Of a stretch of 6,137 nt of DNA, positions 1 through 5,306 are shown piece after piece. A program made the position numbers and the translations under genes. The first letter of the stretch is position 1; every line of letters begins with the position of its first letter. The notes beneath the pieces are model-generated. The model ran no database searches. It was not told the origin of the DNA and was given only the letters and a program-made list of their open reading frames with translations. The stretch is from Flavobacteriales bacterium. Its GTDB lineage: Bacteria > Bacteroidota > Bacteroidia > Flavobacteriales_F > PHOS-HE28. The stretch lies in assembly GCA_025455765.1 (NCBI GenBank), contig JALOLX010000095.1:1-6137 (forward strand), given 5' to 3'.

Positions 1-268
1 GCCCAGCAGCTTCACTCCGAACGGTGATGGGGTGAACGACCTGTTCCGGCCGCAGTTCGACTGTGTGGTGCAGGACTACCTCATCCGGATCTTCGACCGC
101 TGGGGGCGGGAGTTGTGGACCAGCGCTGACCCCTTGGCCGCCTGGGAGGGTGGGGGGGAAGGCAGCGTGCGGGACGGCATCTATGCGTGGACCCTCCAGC
201 TACGCCCCAATACGGTGAACGAGAATACGCTACGGAAGCTGCGGGGGCATGTGGTGCTGTTGCGGTGA
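1..268 (+). CDS. T9SS type-B sorting domain (CHU_C) at the C-terminus of a secreted protein, 5'-truncated
   Basis: Reading frame open from base 2 to the TGA at 266-268, giving the last 88 residues of a protein whose start lies outside the window. The visible part opens with SSFTPNGDGVNDLF, the hallmark of the gliding-motility-associated C-terminal (CHU_C) domain, followed by IRIFDRWGRELW, a DGIYAW strand and a terminal GHVVLLR strand. In Bacteroidota this small beta-sandwich is the type-B signal that sends large repeat-rich proteins through the type IX secretion system across the outer membrane, for release or surface attachment. The cargo portion is not in view, so adhesin, enzyme and structural roles cannot be separated. 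The internal GTG at 32 is a valine of the motif, not a start. No obvious terminator follows. Family assignment is secure; function of the whole protein is unknown. Confidence 0.93.
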   Translation, partial: PSSFTPNGDGVNDLFRPQFDCVVQDYLIRIFDRWGRELWTSADPLAAWEGGGEGSVRDGIYAWTLQLRPNTVNENTLRKLRGHVVLLR

Positions 269-406
269 GGGGGGGCTACACCTCTGATCGGCCCGCAGGT
301 TTTCCTCATATCAAGATCAAGCAGCTCCATTCTTCAGTGAACGTGCAGCACTTCGGCCAACACGGTGGAGGTGGAACTGGTGGGCTGGTCCCGTAACGAC
401 TAAGCG

Positions 407-946
407 ATGACATTCAATAAGAAATTGGCGGCGGACAAGATCAAGGCAAAGCTTACGGCGCTTGTTGAGGAACGCCATGGCAGGCGACTCTGGAGCGGCC
501 TTGTGAAGAAGTCGTTCATTGAACTGGCGGACGAGTTGGACTTGAAGGTGGCTACGGCAGGGGCGGCGGCTCAGGTCGAAGGGGCACGCAGACCTGACTG
601 GCATGAATGGCTGTATGACCTGGTCTGGTATACCAGCGAACGAGATGAGGACACGGGGATCGAGCGGACCACATCGATCCCGCTTGTGATGGAGTGCGAA
701 TGGGATGCTTCGCTGGAAGGCATGGCCCTCGATTTCGATAAGCTGTTGGTGGCCAATGCGGACCTACGTGTACTGGTGTGCGGTGAGTATCCGGACTTCA
801 AGCGCGACGATGTGTTCACCTATTGCGAAAGGGCATTACAAGGCTTTGCACGGACCAGACCCGGGGATGTCGTTCTGGTGTTCGTGATCCCAGAAAAAGG
901 TAAGCCTGAATGCAAGGCGTTCAACGGCGATCATCCGGCCACCTGA
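407..946 (+). CDS. Uncharacterised 179-aa protein, possibly of PD-(D/E)XK nuclease-like fold
   Basis: A 179-codon ORF from an ATG at 407 to a TGA at 944-946. I do not recognise a named family. The N-terminal 45 residues look helical and charged. The middle holds EWLYDLVWY (residues 67-75), then a hydrophobic strand ending in MECEWD (95-100), then a segment with DFDKLLVANADLRVLV (109-124), and late on a strand VVLVFVIPEKGK. An acidic residue (D71), an E-x-E strand (E96, E98) and a nearby lysine (K112) loosely resemble the PD-(D/E)XK core, but the canonical lysine after E-x is replaced by W99, so a nuclease role is inference only. No signal peptide or membrane segment is seen. No Shine-Dalgarno or TAnnTTTG element is evident upstream. 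Codon use is more mixed than in ftsK, suggesting an accessory gene. It converges on the toxin-antitoxin cassette, and its stop lies 56 bp from the duplicated ftsK tail. Confidence 0.8.
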   Translation: MTFNKKLAADKIKAKLTALVEERHGRRLWSGLVKKSFIELADELDLKVATAGAAAQVEGARRPDWHEWLYDLVWYTSERDEDTGIERTTSIPLVMECEWDASLEGMALDFDKLLVANADLRVLVCGEYPDFKRDDVFTYCERALQGFARTRPGDVVLVFVIPEKGKPECKAFNGDHPAT

Positions 947-1002
947 GCGCTCCAACGGATATCCGGACAAAGGTCAACCGTTCAGCAGGGTAGGGGAGCG
1001 CC
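947..1002. terminator. Possible bidirectional terminator between convergent genes
   Basis: This 56-bp gap separates the stop of the 407-946 gene from the stop of the duplicated ftsK tail. GCGCTCC (947-953) and GGAGCGC (995-1001) form a 7-bp inverted repeat, and the flanking stop codons extend the pairing imperfectly on either side. Inside it, AACGG (954-958) can pair with CCGTT (978-982). The structure is nested and the outer loop is long, with no T-run on either strand, so it is only a weak terminator candidate. Its support is mainly its position between convergent reading frames. Confidence 0.25.
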
Positions 1003-1099
1003 TCAGAACCCACCCACCCCCGGCCCCACGGGCACACCGCCGTTGAGGTGCGCGTGTAGCGCGGCTTCGTTGGGGATCATTACGCGGCGGGCCTTGCTG
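1003..1099. repeat. Direct repeat copy A: duplicated ftsK 3' end (97 bp)
   Basis: Identical to 1702-1798 in the same orientation except at one position (G at 1054 versus A at 1753). Matching stops abruptly on both sides: at 1002 versus 1701, exactly at the ftsK stop codon, and at 1100 versus 1799. The copy encodes the last 30 residues of FtsK plus the stop and one further serine codon. It lies beyond the end of the toxin gene, so the toxin-antitoxin pair sits between the two copies. The single difference changes CAT to CAC, both histidine. Confidence 0.97.
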
Positions 1100-1113
1100 G
1101 TCCCGTTCCTCAT
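1003..1113 (-). pseudogene. Detached FtsK C-terminal tail, in frame as a 36-codon mini-ORF
   Basis: Reading the repeat in the ftsK frame and extending upstream gives an ATG at 1113-1111, whose last bases overlap the toxin TGA (1112-1110) as ATGA. The ORF runs 36 codons to the TGA at 1005-1003. The first residues are MRNGT and the remaining 31 match the FtsK C-terminus, from the last strand of the gamma winged-helix domain (SKARRVMIP) through the glycine- and proline-rich tail ending VGPGVGGF. The simplest reading is a non-functional fragment left by duplication. Translational coupling to the toxin is possible because of the overlap, but the peptide lacks the DNA-reading helices of the gamma domain. 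Whether it is translated cannot be told from sequence. Confidence 0.6.
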
Positions 1114-1454
1114 GATCCAGGTGCTGCAAGGATGAGCAAGGAACGATGCTTGTGCTCAAGGAAGTGGAAAATGCCTGGCGCCATGTCCAATATCAGTTCG
1201 GCAAGGCGCGTAGTGGACGTATTGCCGCAACGGAGCCACACCACCTTAGGCGGATGTCCCATCAATACGCTCATCTGCTGGAAGTCCTTGTCCTTTGTTA
1301 GGATGCAGTAACCATGGCTGCGCGCATAGCTCCATACCTCACGGTCATCCGCCTCGATCAGACCAAGCTGCTTCACATGAACGCTATTGGGGAACACGTC
1401 GGAGAGAAGTCCTTCCAAACGCGCCGGAAGGTTCTCATCGATCAGGAGTTTCAT
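1110..1454 (-). CDS. DUF5615 PIN-like toxin (VapC45-type ribonuclease)
   Basis: A 114-aa protein starting at the ATG at 1454-1452 and ending at the TGA at 1112-1110. It opens with MKLLIDENLP, the signature of the DUF5615 / Mut7-C-like PIN-like family. It continues with an ADDREVW segment (residues 35-41) and LTKDKDF (52-58). D6, E39, D55 and D57 are the probable metal-binding acidic residues. Family members pair with DUF433 proteins, as in Mycobacterium tuberculosis VapBC45 (Rv2018/Rv2019), and are thought to act as cytoplasmic RNA-cleaving toxins. Length is typical, with a short APGS extension after the usual LLIL end. The start overlaps the antitoxin stop by four bases (ATGA), so the two are almost certainly co-translated. 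The stop itself overlaps the ATG of the duplicated FtsK tail. All key acidic positions are present, so it appears intact. RNA target unknown. Confidence 0.88.
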   Translation of the reverse strand: MKLLIDENLPARLEGLLSDVFPNSVHVKQLGLIEADDREVWSYARSHGYCILTKDKDFQQMSVLMGHPPKVVWLRCGNTSTTRLAELILDMAPGIFHFLEHKHRSLLILAAPGS

Positions 1455-1681
1455 GCCGCGGACGGAATGACCATGGTGCCCTTCTCACGGTCGGCAGCGT
1501 AGGCGAGACAGGCCAGCACGTCATCTTGGTTCAGTTCTGGGAAGTCCTCCAGGATCTCAGGGATGGACATCCCTCCAGCCAGGTATTCCAGCACATCCCC
1601 CACGGTAATGCGCATACCCCGGATACAGGGCTGCCCGCTGCGCTTCCCGGGCTCGATGGTGATGATCTTGCGGTAGTCCAT
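1451..1681 (-). CDS. DUF433 antitoxin (VapB45-type, helix-turn-helix)
   Basis: A 76-aa protein from the ATG at 1681-1679 to the TGA at 1453-1451. The ORF is open to a GTG at 1699, but the family begins at MDYRKIITIEPGKRSG, so the ATG is chosen. The features seen are the strand IITIEP, the conserved GQPCIRGMRITVGDVLEYLAGGMS (a DUF433 winged or simple helix-turn-helix core, residues 16-39), and IPEILEDFPELNQDDVLACLAYAAD, the second conserved helical block. DUF433 proteins act as antitoxins that bind the cognate DUF5615 toxin and probably their own promoter. The gene starts only 20 bp beyond the ftsK stop, in the same direction, and carries its own -7-like element in that gap. Regulation may therefore combine a private promoter, autorepression and read-through from ftsK. 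Confidence 0.88.
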   Translation of the reverse strand: MDYRKIITIEPGKRSGQPCIRGMRITVGDVLEYLAGGMSIPEILEDFPELNQDDVLACLAYAADREKGTMVIPSAA

Positions 1682-1687
1682 TCCACC

Positions 1688-1695
1688 CAAAGATA
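1688..1695 (-). promoter_or_regulatory. Bacteroidota -7 promoter element (TATCTTTG) for the toxin-antitoxin pair
   Basis: TATCTTTG on the minus strand matches TAnnTTTG exactly. It lies in the short gap between the ftsK stop and the DUF433 ATG. The element ends only 6 nt before that ATG, so transcription would begin at or next to the start codon, giving a leaderless or nearly leaderless message. No clear -33 TTTG partner is visible; that position would fall in the ftsK 3' end. Confidence 0.5.
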
Positions 1696-1701
1696 ACACG
1701 T

Positions 1702-1798
1702 TCAGAACCCACCCACCCCCGGCCCCACGGGCACACCGCCGTTGAGGTGCGCATGTAGCGCGGCTTCGTTGGGGATCATTACGCGGCGGGCCTTGCTG
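1702..1798. repeat. Direct repeat copy B: authentic 3' end of ftsK (97 bp)
   Basis: Partner of 1003-1099, 699 bp apart start to start. This copy is joined to the full-length ftsK and contains its stop codon at 1704-1702 as its outermost bases. It covers the final strand of the gamma domain and the glycine-rich tail. It could be an attachment site or a patch of homology used when the toxin-antitoxin segment arrived. Confidence 0.97.
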
Positions 1799-4305
1799 CC
1801 TTCGAAGGGGCCGAGCACACCGGCGGCTTCCAGCTGGTCCACGATGCGGCCTGCGCGGTTGTAGCCCAGCTTCAGCTTGCGTTGGATGAGGCTGGTGCTG
1901 CCTTGCTGCGTCTGCACCACCAGGCGCGCGGCTTCTTCGAACATGCTGTCGCGCTCGCCATCGTCCAGCTCCACGCCGCCTTCGCCATCCTCCGTGGGCA
2001 CTTCGGGGAGGATCAGGGCATCGGGGTAGCCGCGTTGGCCGCCGATGAACTCGGTGATCTTCTCCACCTCAGGGGTGTCCACGAAGGCGCACTGGATGCG
2101 GATGAGGTCGTTGCCGGTGCTCAGCAGCATGTCGCCGCGACCGATGAGCTGCTCGGCGCCGCCCGCGTCCAGGATGGTGCGGCTGTCGATCTTGCTGGTG
2201 ACACGGAAGGCGATGCGGGCCGGGAAGTTGGCCTTGATGGTGCCGGTGATGATGTTGACGCTGGGGCGCTGCGTGGCGATGATCAGGTGGATGCCGATGG
2301 CACGCGCCAACTGGGCCAGGCGCGCGATGGGCGTCTCCACCTCGCGGCCCGCGGTCATGATCAGGTCGGCGAACTCGTCCACCACCAGCACGATGTAGGG
2401 GAGGTAGCGGTGGCCGTTCTCCGGGTTCAACCGGCGGCTGATGAACTTGGCGTTGTACTCCTTGATGTTGCGGACCTGTGCATCCTTCAACAGCTCGTAG
2501 CGCTCGTCCATCTCGATGCACAGGCTGCTGAGGGTGGCCACCACCTTCTTGGTGTCGGTGATGATGGCTTCGCCCTCACCCGGCAGCTTGGCCAGGAAGT
2601 GCCGCTCGATCTTGTTGAAGAGCGTGAGTTCCACCTTCTTCGGGTCCACCAGCACGAACTTGATCTGGCTGGGGTGCTTCTTGTAGAGCAGGCTGACGAG
2701 GATGGCGTTCAAGCCCACCGACTTGCCCTGTCCCGTGGCACCGGCCATGAGCAGGTGGGGCATCTTGGCGAGGTCGGTGACGAAGGTCTCGTTGCTGATG
2801 GTCTTGCCCAGCACGATGGGCAGGTCCATGGTGGTGTTCTGGAACTTCTCGCTGGCCACCACGGCGCGCATGCCCACCACCTGCGGCTTGCTGTTGGGCA
2901 CTTCGATACCGATGGTGCCCTTGCCCGGGATGGGGGCGATGATGCGGATGCCGAGCGCGGCCAGGCTCAAGGCGATGTCGTCCTCGAGGTTCTTGATCTT
3001 GCTGATGCGCACCCCGGCCTTGGGGATGATCTCGTACAAGGTGACCGTGGGGCCGATGGTGGCCTTGATCTTGTCGATGCCGATGTTGTAGTGGCCCAGG
3101 GTCTCCACGATGCGGTCCTTGTTGGCCTCCAGCTCTTCCTTGGTCACGGTGACCTCACCAGTGCCGTGGTCCACCAGCAGGTCCAGCGGGGGCGGCTCGT
3201 AGCTGCTGAGGTCGAGCGTGGGATCGTACTCCCCGAACTCCTGTAGCTTGGCCTCGATCTCGTGTTCGCTGAGTACTTCTTCGGCCTGCGCCACCTGCAC
3301 GTCCATGCCGTTGAGATCGCCGGCCAGCTCCTGCACGGGCGACACCATGGGACGCACCACCTCGAAGGGCGAGGTCTCCAGCTCCAACGTGGCAGGCTCT
3401 TCCTCCACGTCCTCTTCGACCGCTTCCTCCACCTCCTCTTCGCTCAGCTCTTCTTCGTCCACCGCATCATCGTCGGTGACGTCCTCCGCGTCCAGCTCGG
3501 CATCGTCCAGCTCCTGCGCTGCGACGGGTACCGGGGGGGGCGGTGCTTCGGCGGTCTTCACCCGCACGCCACTGACCGGTGCGGGCGCAGGGGCCTCGTC
3601 GACCTCCTCCTCCTCTTCGGTGATGCGGCTGCTGCGTTCCTTGAGGCGCTGGAAGAAGTCGCCCAGCCAATTGAACTGCAGGTTGAACGTGTAGGCGGCG
3701 AAGGCGGTGGCACTGAACACCAGCAGGGCACCGGCGCCGAAGTTGCCCAGCAGGGCGGTGAGGTGACGGGTGATTGCGAAGCCCACGCCACCGCCGAGGA
3801 ACATGTACTCGCCGCGGAAGAAGAAGCCGAAGAGGGCCGGCAGCCACACGAGCGCCATGGCGGTCCAGCCCAGGGTGCGGCGTACGGGCAGCAGCCAGGT
3901 GCCCAACAGCAGGCGCACGCCACCGAGGAAGCTCCACAGCGGCAGGGCGAAGGCAGCGAGGCCGAACCAGGTATAGATGAACTTATTGCTCAACAGCGCG
4001 CCGAACTTGCCCAGCCAGTTCTCGGCCCGGATGCTGGGATCGAAGATGGCGCCCCACGGACGGCCCACGAGGTCCTGATCGATGCGCCAGGTGAAGAGGA
4101 AGCTGATGAAGGCCACGATGAGGTAGAAGGCGCTGAGCACCATGAACAGGCCCACCACCTTGTGCGTGCGTTCATCGGCCAGCAGGGCCTTGAAGCGGGC
4201 CCAGCGCCCCTCGGCTGCAGGCGCTGCTTCAGCGGCACGGCGGCGGCGCTTGGGCGTGGGCTCCTCCTCGGGCACGCTCTCTCGGATACGGTTGGTCTTG
4301 GCCAC
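1702..4305 (-). CDS. ftsK: DNA translocase FtsK/SpoIIIE
   Basis: Septum-anchored, ATP-driven dsDNA pump that clears and aligns chromosome termini during division. About 867 aa, normal for Bacteroidota. In order, numbered from the GTG at 4305: basic and proline/glutamate-rich leader; four probable membrane helices (about 50-72, 109-135, 145-163, 189-208); a strongly acidic linker (230-304); the YEPPPLDLL motif that precedes the motor (about 369-377); alpha domain (about 390-480); Walker A GATGQGKS (522-529); Walker B VLVVDEFADL (D643, E644); ATQRPS (677-682); and the DNA-reading gamma winged helix (about 784-844). A 23-residue glycine-rich tail follows. Start: no ATG lies near the N-terminus. 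TTG at 4311 would add two residues; GTG at 4305, giving MAKTNRIRE, is preferred. An in-frame stop lies at 4344-4342. The last 97 bp are duplicated at 1003-1099. The gene appears intact. Confidence 0.97.
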   Translation of the reverse strand: MAKTNRIRESVPEEEPTPKRRRRAAEAAPAAEGRWARFKALLADERTHKVVGLFMVLSAFYLIVAFISFLFTWRIDQDLVGRPWGAIFDPSIRAENWLGKFGALLSNKFIYTWFGLAAFALPLWSFLGGVRLLLGTWLLPVRRTLGWTAMALVWLPALFGFFFRGEYMFLGGGVGFAITRHLTALLGNFGAGALLVFSATAFAAYTFNLQFNWLGDFFQRLKERSSRITEEEEEVDEAPAPAPVSGVRVKTAEAPPPPVPVAAQELDDAELDAEDVTDDDAVDEEELSEEEVEEAVEEDVEEEPATLELETSPFEVVRPMVSPVQELAGDLNGMDVQVAQAEEVLSEHEIEAKLQEFGEYDPTLDLSSYEPPPLDLLVDHGTGEVTVTKEELEANKDRIVETLGHYNIGIDKIKATIGPTVTLYEIIPKAGVRISKIKNLEDDIALSLAALGIRIIAPIPGKGTIGIEVPNSKPQVVGMRAVVASEKFQNTTMDLPIVLGKTISNETFVTDLAKMPHLLMAGATGQGKSVGLNAILVSLLYKKHPSQIKFVLVDPKKVELTLFNKIERHFLAKLPGEGEAIITDTKKVVATLSSLCIEMDERYELLKDAQVRNIKEYNAKFISRRLNPENGHRYLPYIVLVVDEFADLIMTAGREVETPIARLAQLARAIGIHLIIATQRPSVNIITGTIKANFPARIAFRVTSKIDSRTILDAGGAEQLIGRGDMLLSTGNDLIRIQCAFVDTPEVEKITEFIGGQRGYPDALILPEVPTEDGEGGVELDDGERDSMFEEAARLVVQTQQGSTSLIQRKLKLGYNRAGRIVDQLEAAGVLGPFEGSKARRVMIPNEAALHAHLNGGVPVGPGVGGF

Positions 4306-4342
4306 GGGCAATACGGGTTGGCGCGCTGCACGCGCGATCGAT

Positions 4343-4350
4343 CAAAAGTA
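4343..4350 (-). promoter_or_regulatory. Bacteroidota -7 promoter element (TACTTTTG) for ftsK
   Basis: TACTTTTG on the minus strand fits TAnnTTTG. It ends 37 nt before the preferred ftsK GTG and 31 nt before the alternative TTG, so the leader would be about 25-35 nt. A TTG at 4369-4367 lies 16 nt upstream, shorter than the roughly 19-nt spacing usual for the -33 element, so the upstream half is doubtful. Confidence 0.5.
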
Positions 4351-4427
4351 CCGGGGTGCAGAGGGGCAACGCGGCCCGAGGCCTGGCTATTATCAACAGT
4401 CCACCGTTCGCCTTGTACGAATACACA

Positions 4428-4454
4428 GCGGCCGCCCTGTTCAGGAGCGGCCGC
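4428..4454 (-). terminator. Strong GC hairpin downstream of the lipoprotein gene
   Basis: GCGGCCGC (4428-4435) pairs with GCGGCCGC (4447-4454), and the stem continues inward as CCTG (4436-4439) with CAGG (4442-4445) around a TT loop, with one bulged A at 4446. That is about 12 base pairs. It starts 20 nt beyond the lipoprotein stop codon in the direction of that gene and before the ftsK promoter element. There is no clean U-tract after it (TGTGTATTCG follows), so efficiency is uncertain; it may also protect the mRNA 3' end. Confidence 0.6.
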
Positions 4455-4474
4455 CGATCAAGATCGTGGTGGGA

Positions 4475-5176
4475 TCACATGCTGAAGGTGCCGAGCACTT
4501 CAGCCAGTTCGTGGTGCAGCACTTCAGGCTTCACCTGCTCGAACTCCTGCTTCGGGGTGAACTTGGCGGGATCCACTTCTGATGGGGTGACGGAGAGGGC
4601 GGTGAGCCGCATGCGCATGCCGTACTGCACCACATCGTAGCGCAGCAGCACGCCGGGGATCTCGGCGAACGGACCGAACCAGTTGGGGTTGGCGATGTGG
4701 ATCTTGTCGGTGTACCACAGCTCGCATTCCACCTGGTCCATGGCATCGAACACGGCCACGGCCTTGCGGCAGGGGTAGCCGGCGATGGTGTCCACGGCGT
4801 TGGTGTAGAGGATGGTGGGCTTGTTGGCCGCAGGGTTGAAGAGCTCCAGGTCGGAAGGGGCCATGTGGGCCACGATCTTCTTGCTCATCAGGCTCAGGTG
4901 GTAGTCCATGGCCTGGTCGCTGTTGTTGGTGACCATGGAGGTGCGGAACACGCCCATGCCCGCGCTGAGCTCGGCCACCTGCTTGTCCTCTTTGAAGGTG
5001 AGGGTGCTGCGTTCGGGCAGCATGCCGGCCATCAATCCGTTGGGGTCGTAGTCGGGGAAGCTGAGCGCGTACTCGATGACGCCCTCGGCCACGCGCTGTT
5101 CGAGCAGGCTGCTGTTGCAGCTGTTGCACAGCATGGCGACCAAGGGAAGGAACAGGGCGGCGTGGCGTAGGTTCAT
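4475..5176 (-). CDS. DUF4412-like lipoprotein
   Basis: A 233-aa protein from the ATG at 5176-5174 to the TGA at 4477-4475. The ORF is open upstream to 5440, but MNLRHAALFLPLVAMLCNSC is a clear lipoprotein signal peptide, which fixes the start. C20 after N-S is the likely lipidated cysteine (C17 is a less likely alternative). The mature part begins GVIEYALSFPDY, has TLTFKEDKQVAELSAGMG, then IAGYPCRKAVAVF, ECELWYTDKIHI, a GPFAEIPGVLLRY block and LTALSV. This order of motifs is typical of DUF4412, and distantly of GLPGLI-type periplasmic proteins of Bacteroidota, whose function is unknown. It is probably anchored in the outer or inner membrane facing the periplasm. It is divergent from the arginase-family gene and upstream of ftsK, separated from it by a hairpin and a promoter-like site, so it is probably a single-gene unit. 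No TAnnTTTG element was found before it. Confidence 0.82.
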   Translation of the reverse strand: MNLRHAALFLPLVAMLCNSCNSSLLEQRVAEGVIEYALSFPDYDPNGLMAGMLPERSTLTFKEDKQVAELSAGMGVFRTSMVTNNSDQAMDYHLSLMSKKIVAHMAPSDLELFNPAANKPTILYTNAVDTIAGYPCRKAVAVFDAMDQVECELWYTDKIHIANPNWFGPFAEIPGVLLRYDVVQYGMRMRLTALSVTPSEVDPAKFTPKQEFEQVKPEVLHHELAEVLGTFSM

Positions 5177-5277
5177 CGGGGCTGAAGGAGCGTTCGTCCG
5201 CTTGTGTACGGTGGTCTGTCGGAAAGGGTTGCAGGGCCCGCCATGCGCCGCGGCCCGATGTCCAAGAGCCCGGGTGT

Positions 5278-5285
5278 TACCTTTG
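5278..5285 (+). promoter_or_regulatory. Bacteroidota -7 promoter element (TACCTTTG) for the arginase-family gene
   Basis: TACCTTTG matches TAnnTTTG exactly and ends 21 nt before the ATG at 5307, implying a leader of about 15-18 nt. It lies in the 130-bp divergent gap with the lipoprotein gene. No clear TTTG at the -33 position is visible. It is the third such element in the window placed directly before a gene. Confidence 0.55.
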
Positions 5286-5306
5286 CCAACGGCCAAGCAC
5301 GCACGA

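Noticed and set aside
345..403. Short plus-strand reading ending in VEVELVGWSRND before the 407 gene
   Set aside because: Only about 18 codons after an in-frame stop, with no start codon or family match. It may be a remnant but cannot be supported.
974..1159. 61-codon minus-strand ORF across repeat A
   Set aside because: It is out of frame with both the toxin and the ftsK tail; the frame that continues FtsK is the meaningful one.
1003..1798. CRISPR-like or insertion-sequence interpretation of the two repeats
   Set aside because: There are only two copies, the spacing is a coding cassette, there are no terminal inverted repeats and there is no transposase; the repeat is a piece of ftsK.
1882..3246. 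454-codon plus-strand ORF opposite ftsK
   Set aside because: It is the mirror of the ftsK motor region. The translation is low-complexity in H, D, G, A, V and L, as expected from reading GC-rich codons backwards, while the minus strand encodes unmistakable FtsK motifs.
3262..4485. 407-codon plus-strand ORF opposite the ftsK N-terminal half
   Set aside because: Also an antisense shadow, biased to H, G, A, E and Q and without any recognisable domain; it crosses the ftsK promoter and the terminator hairpin.
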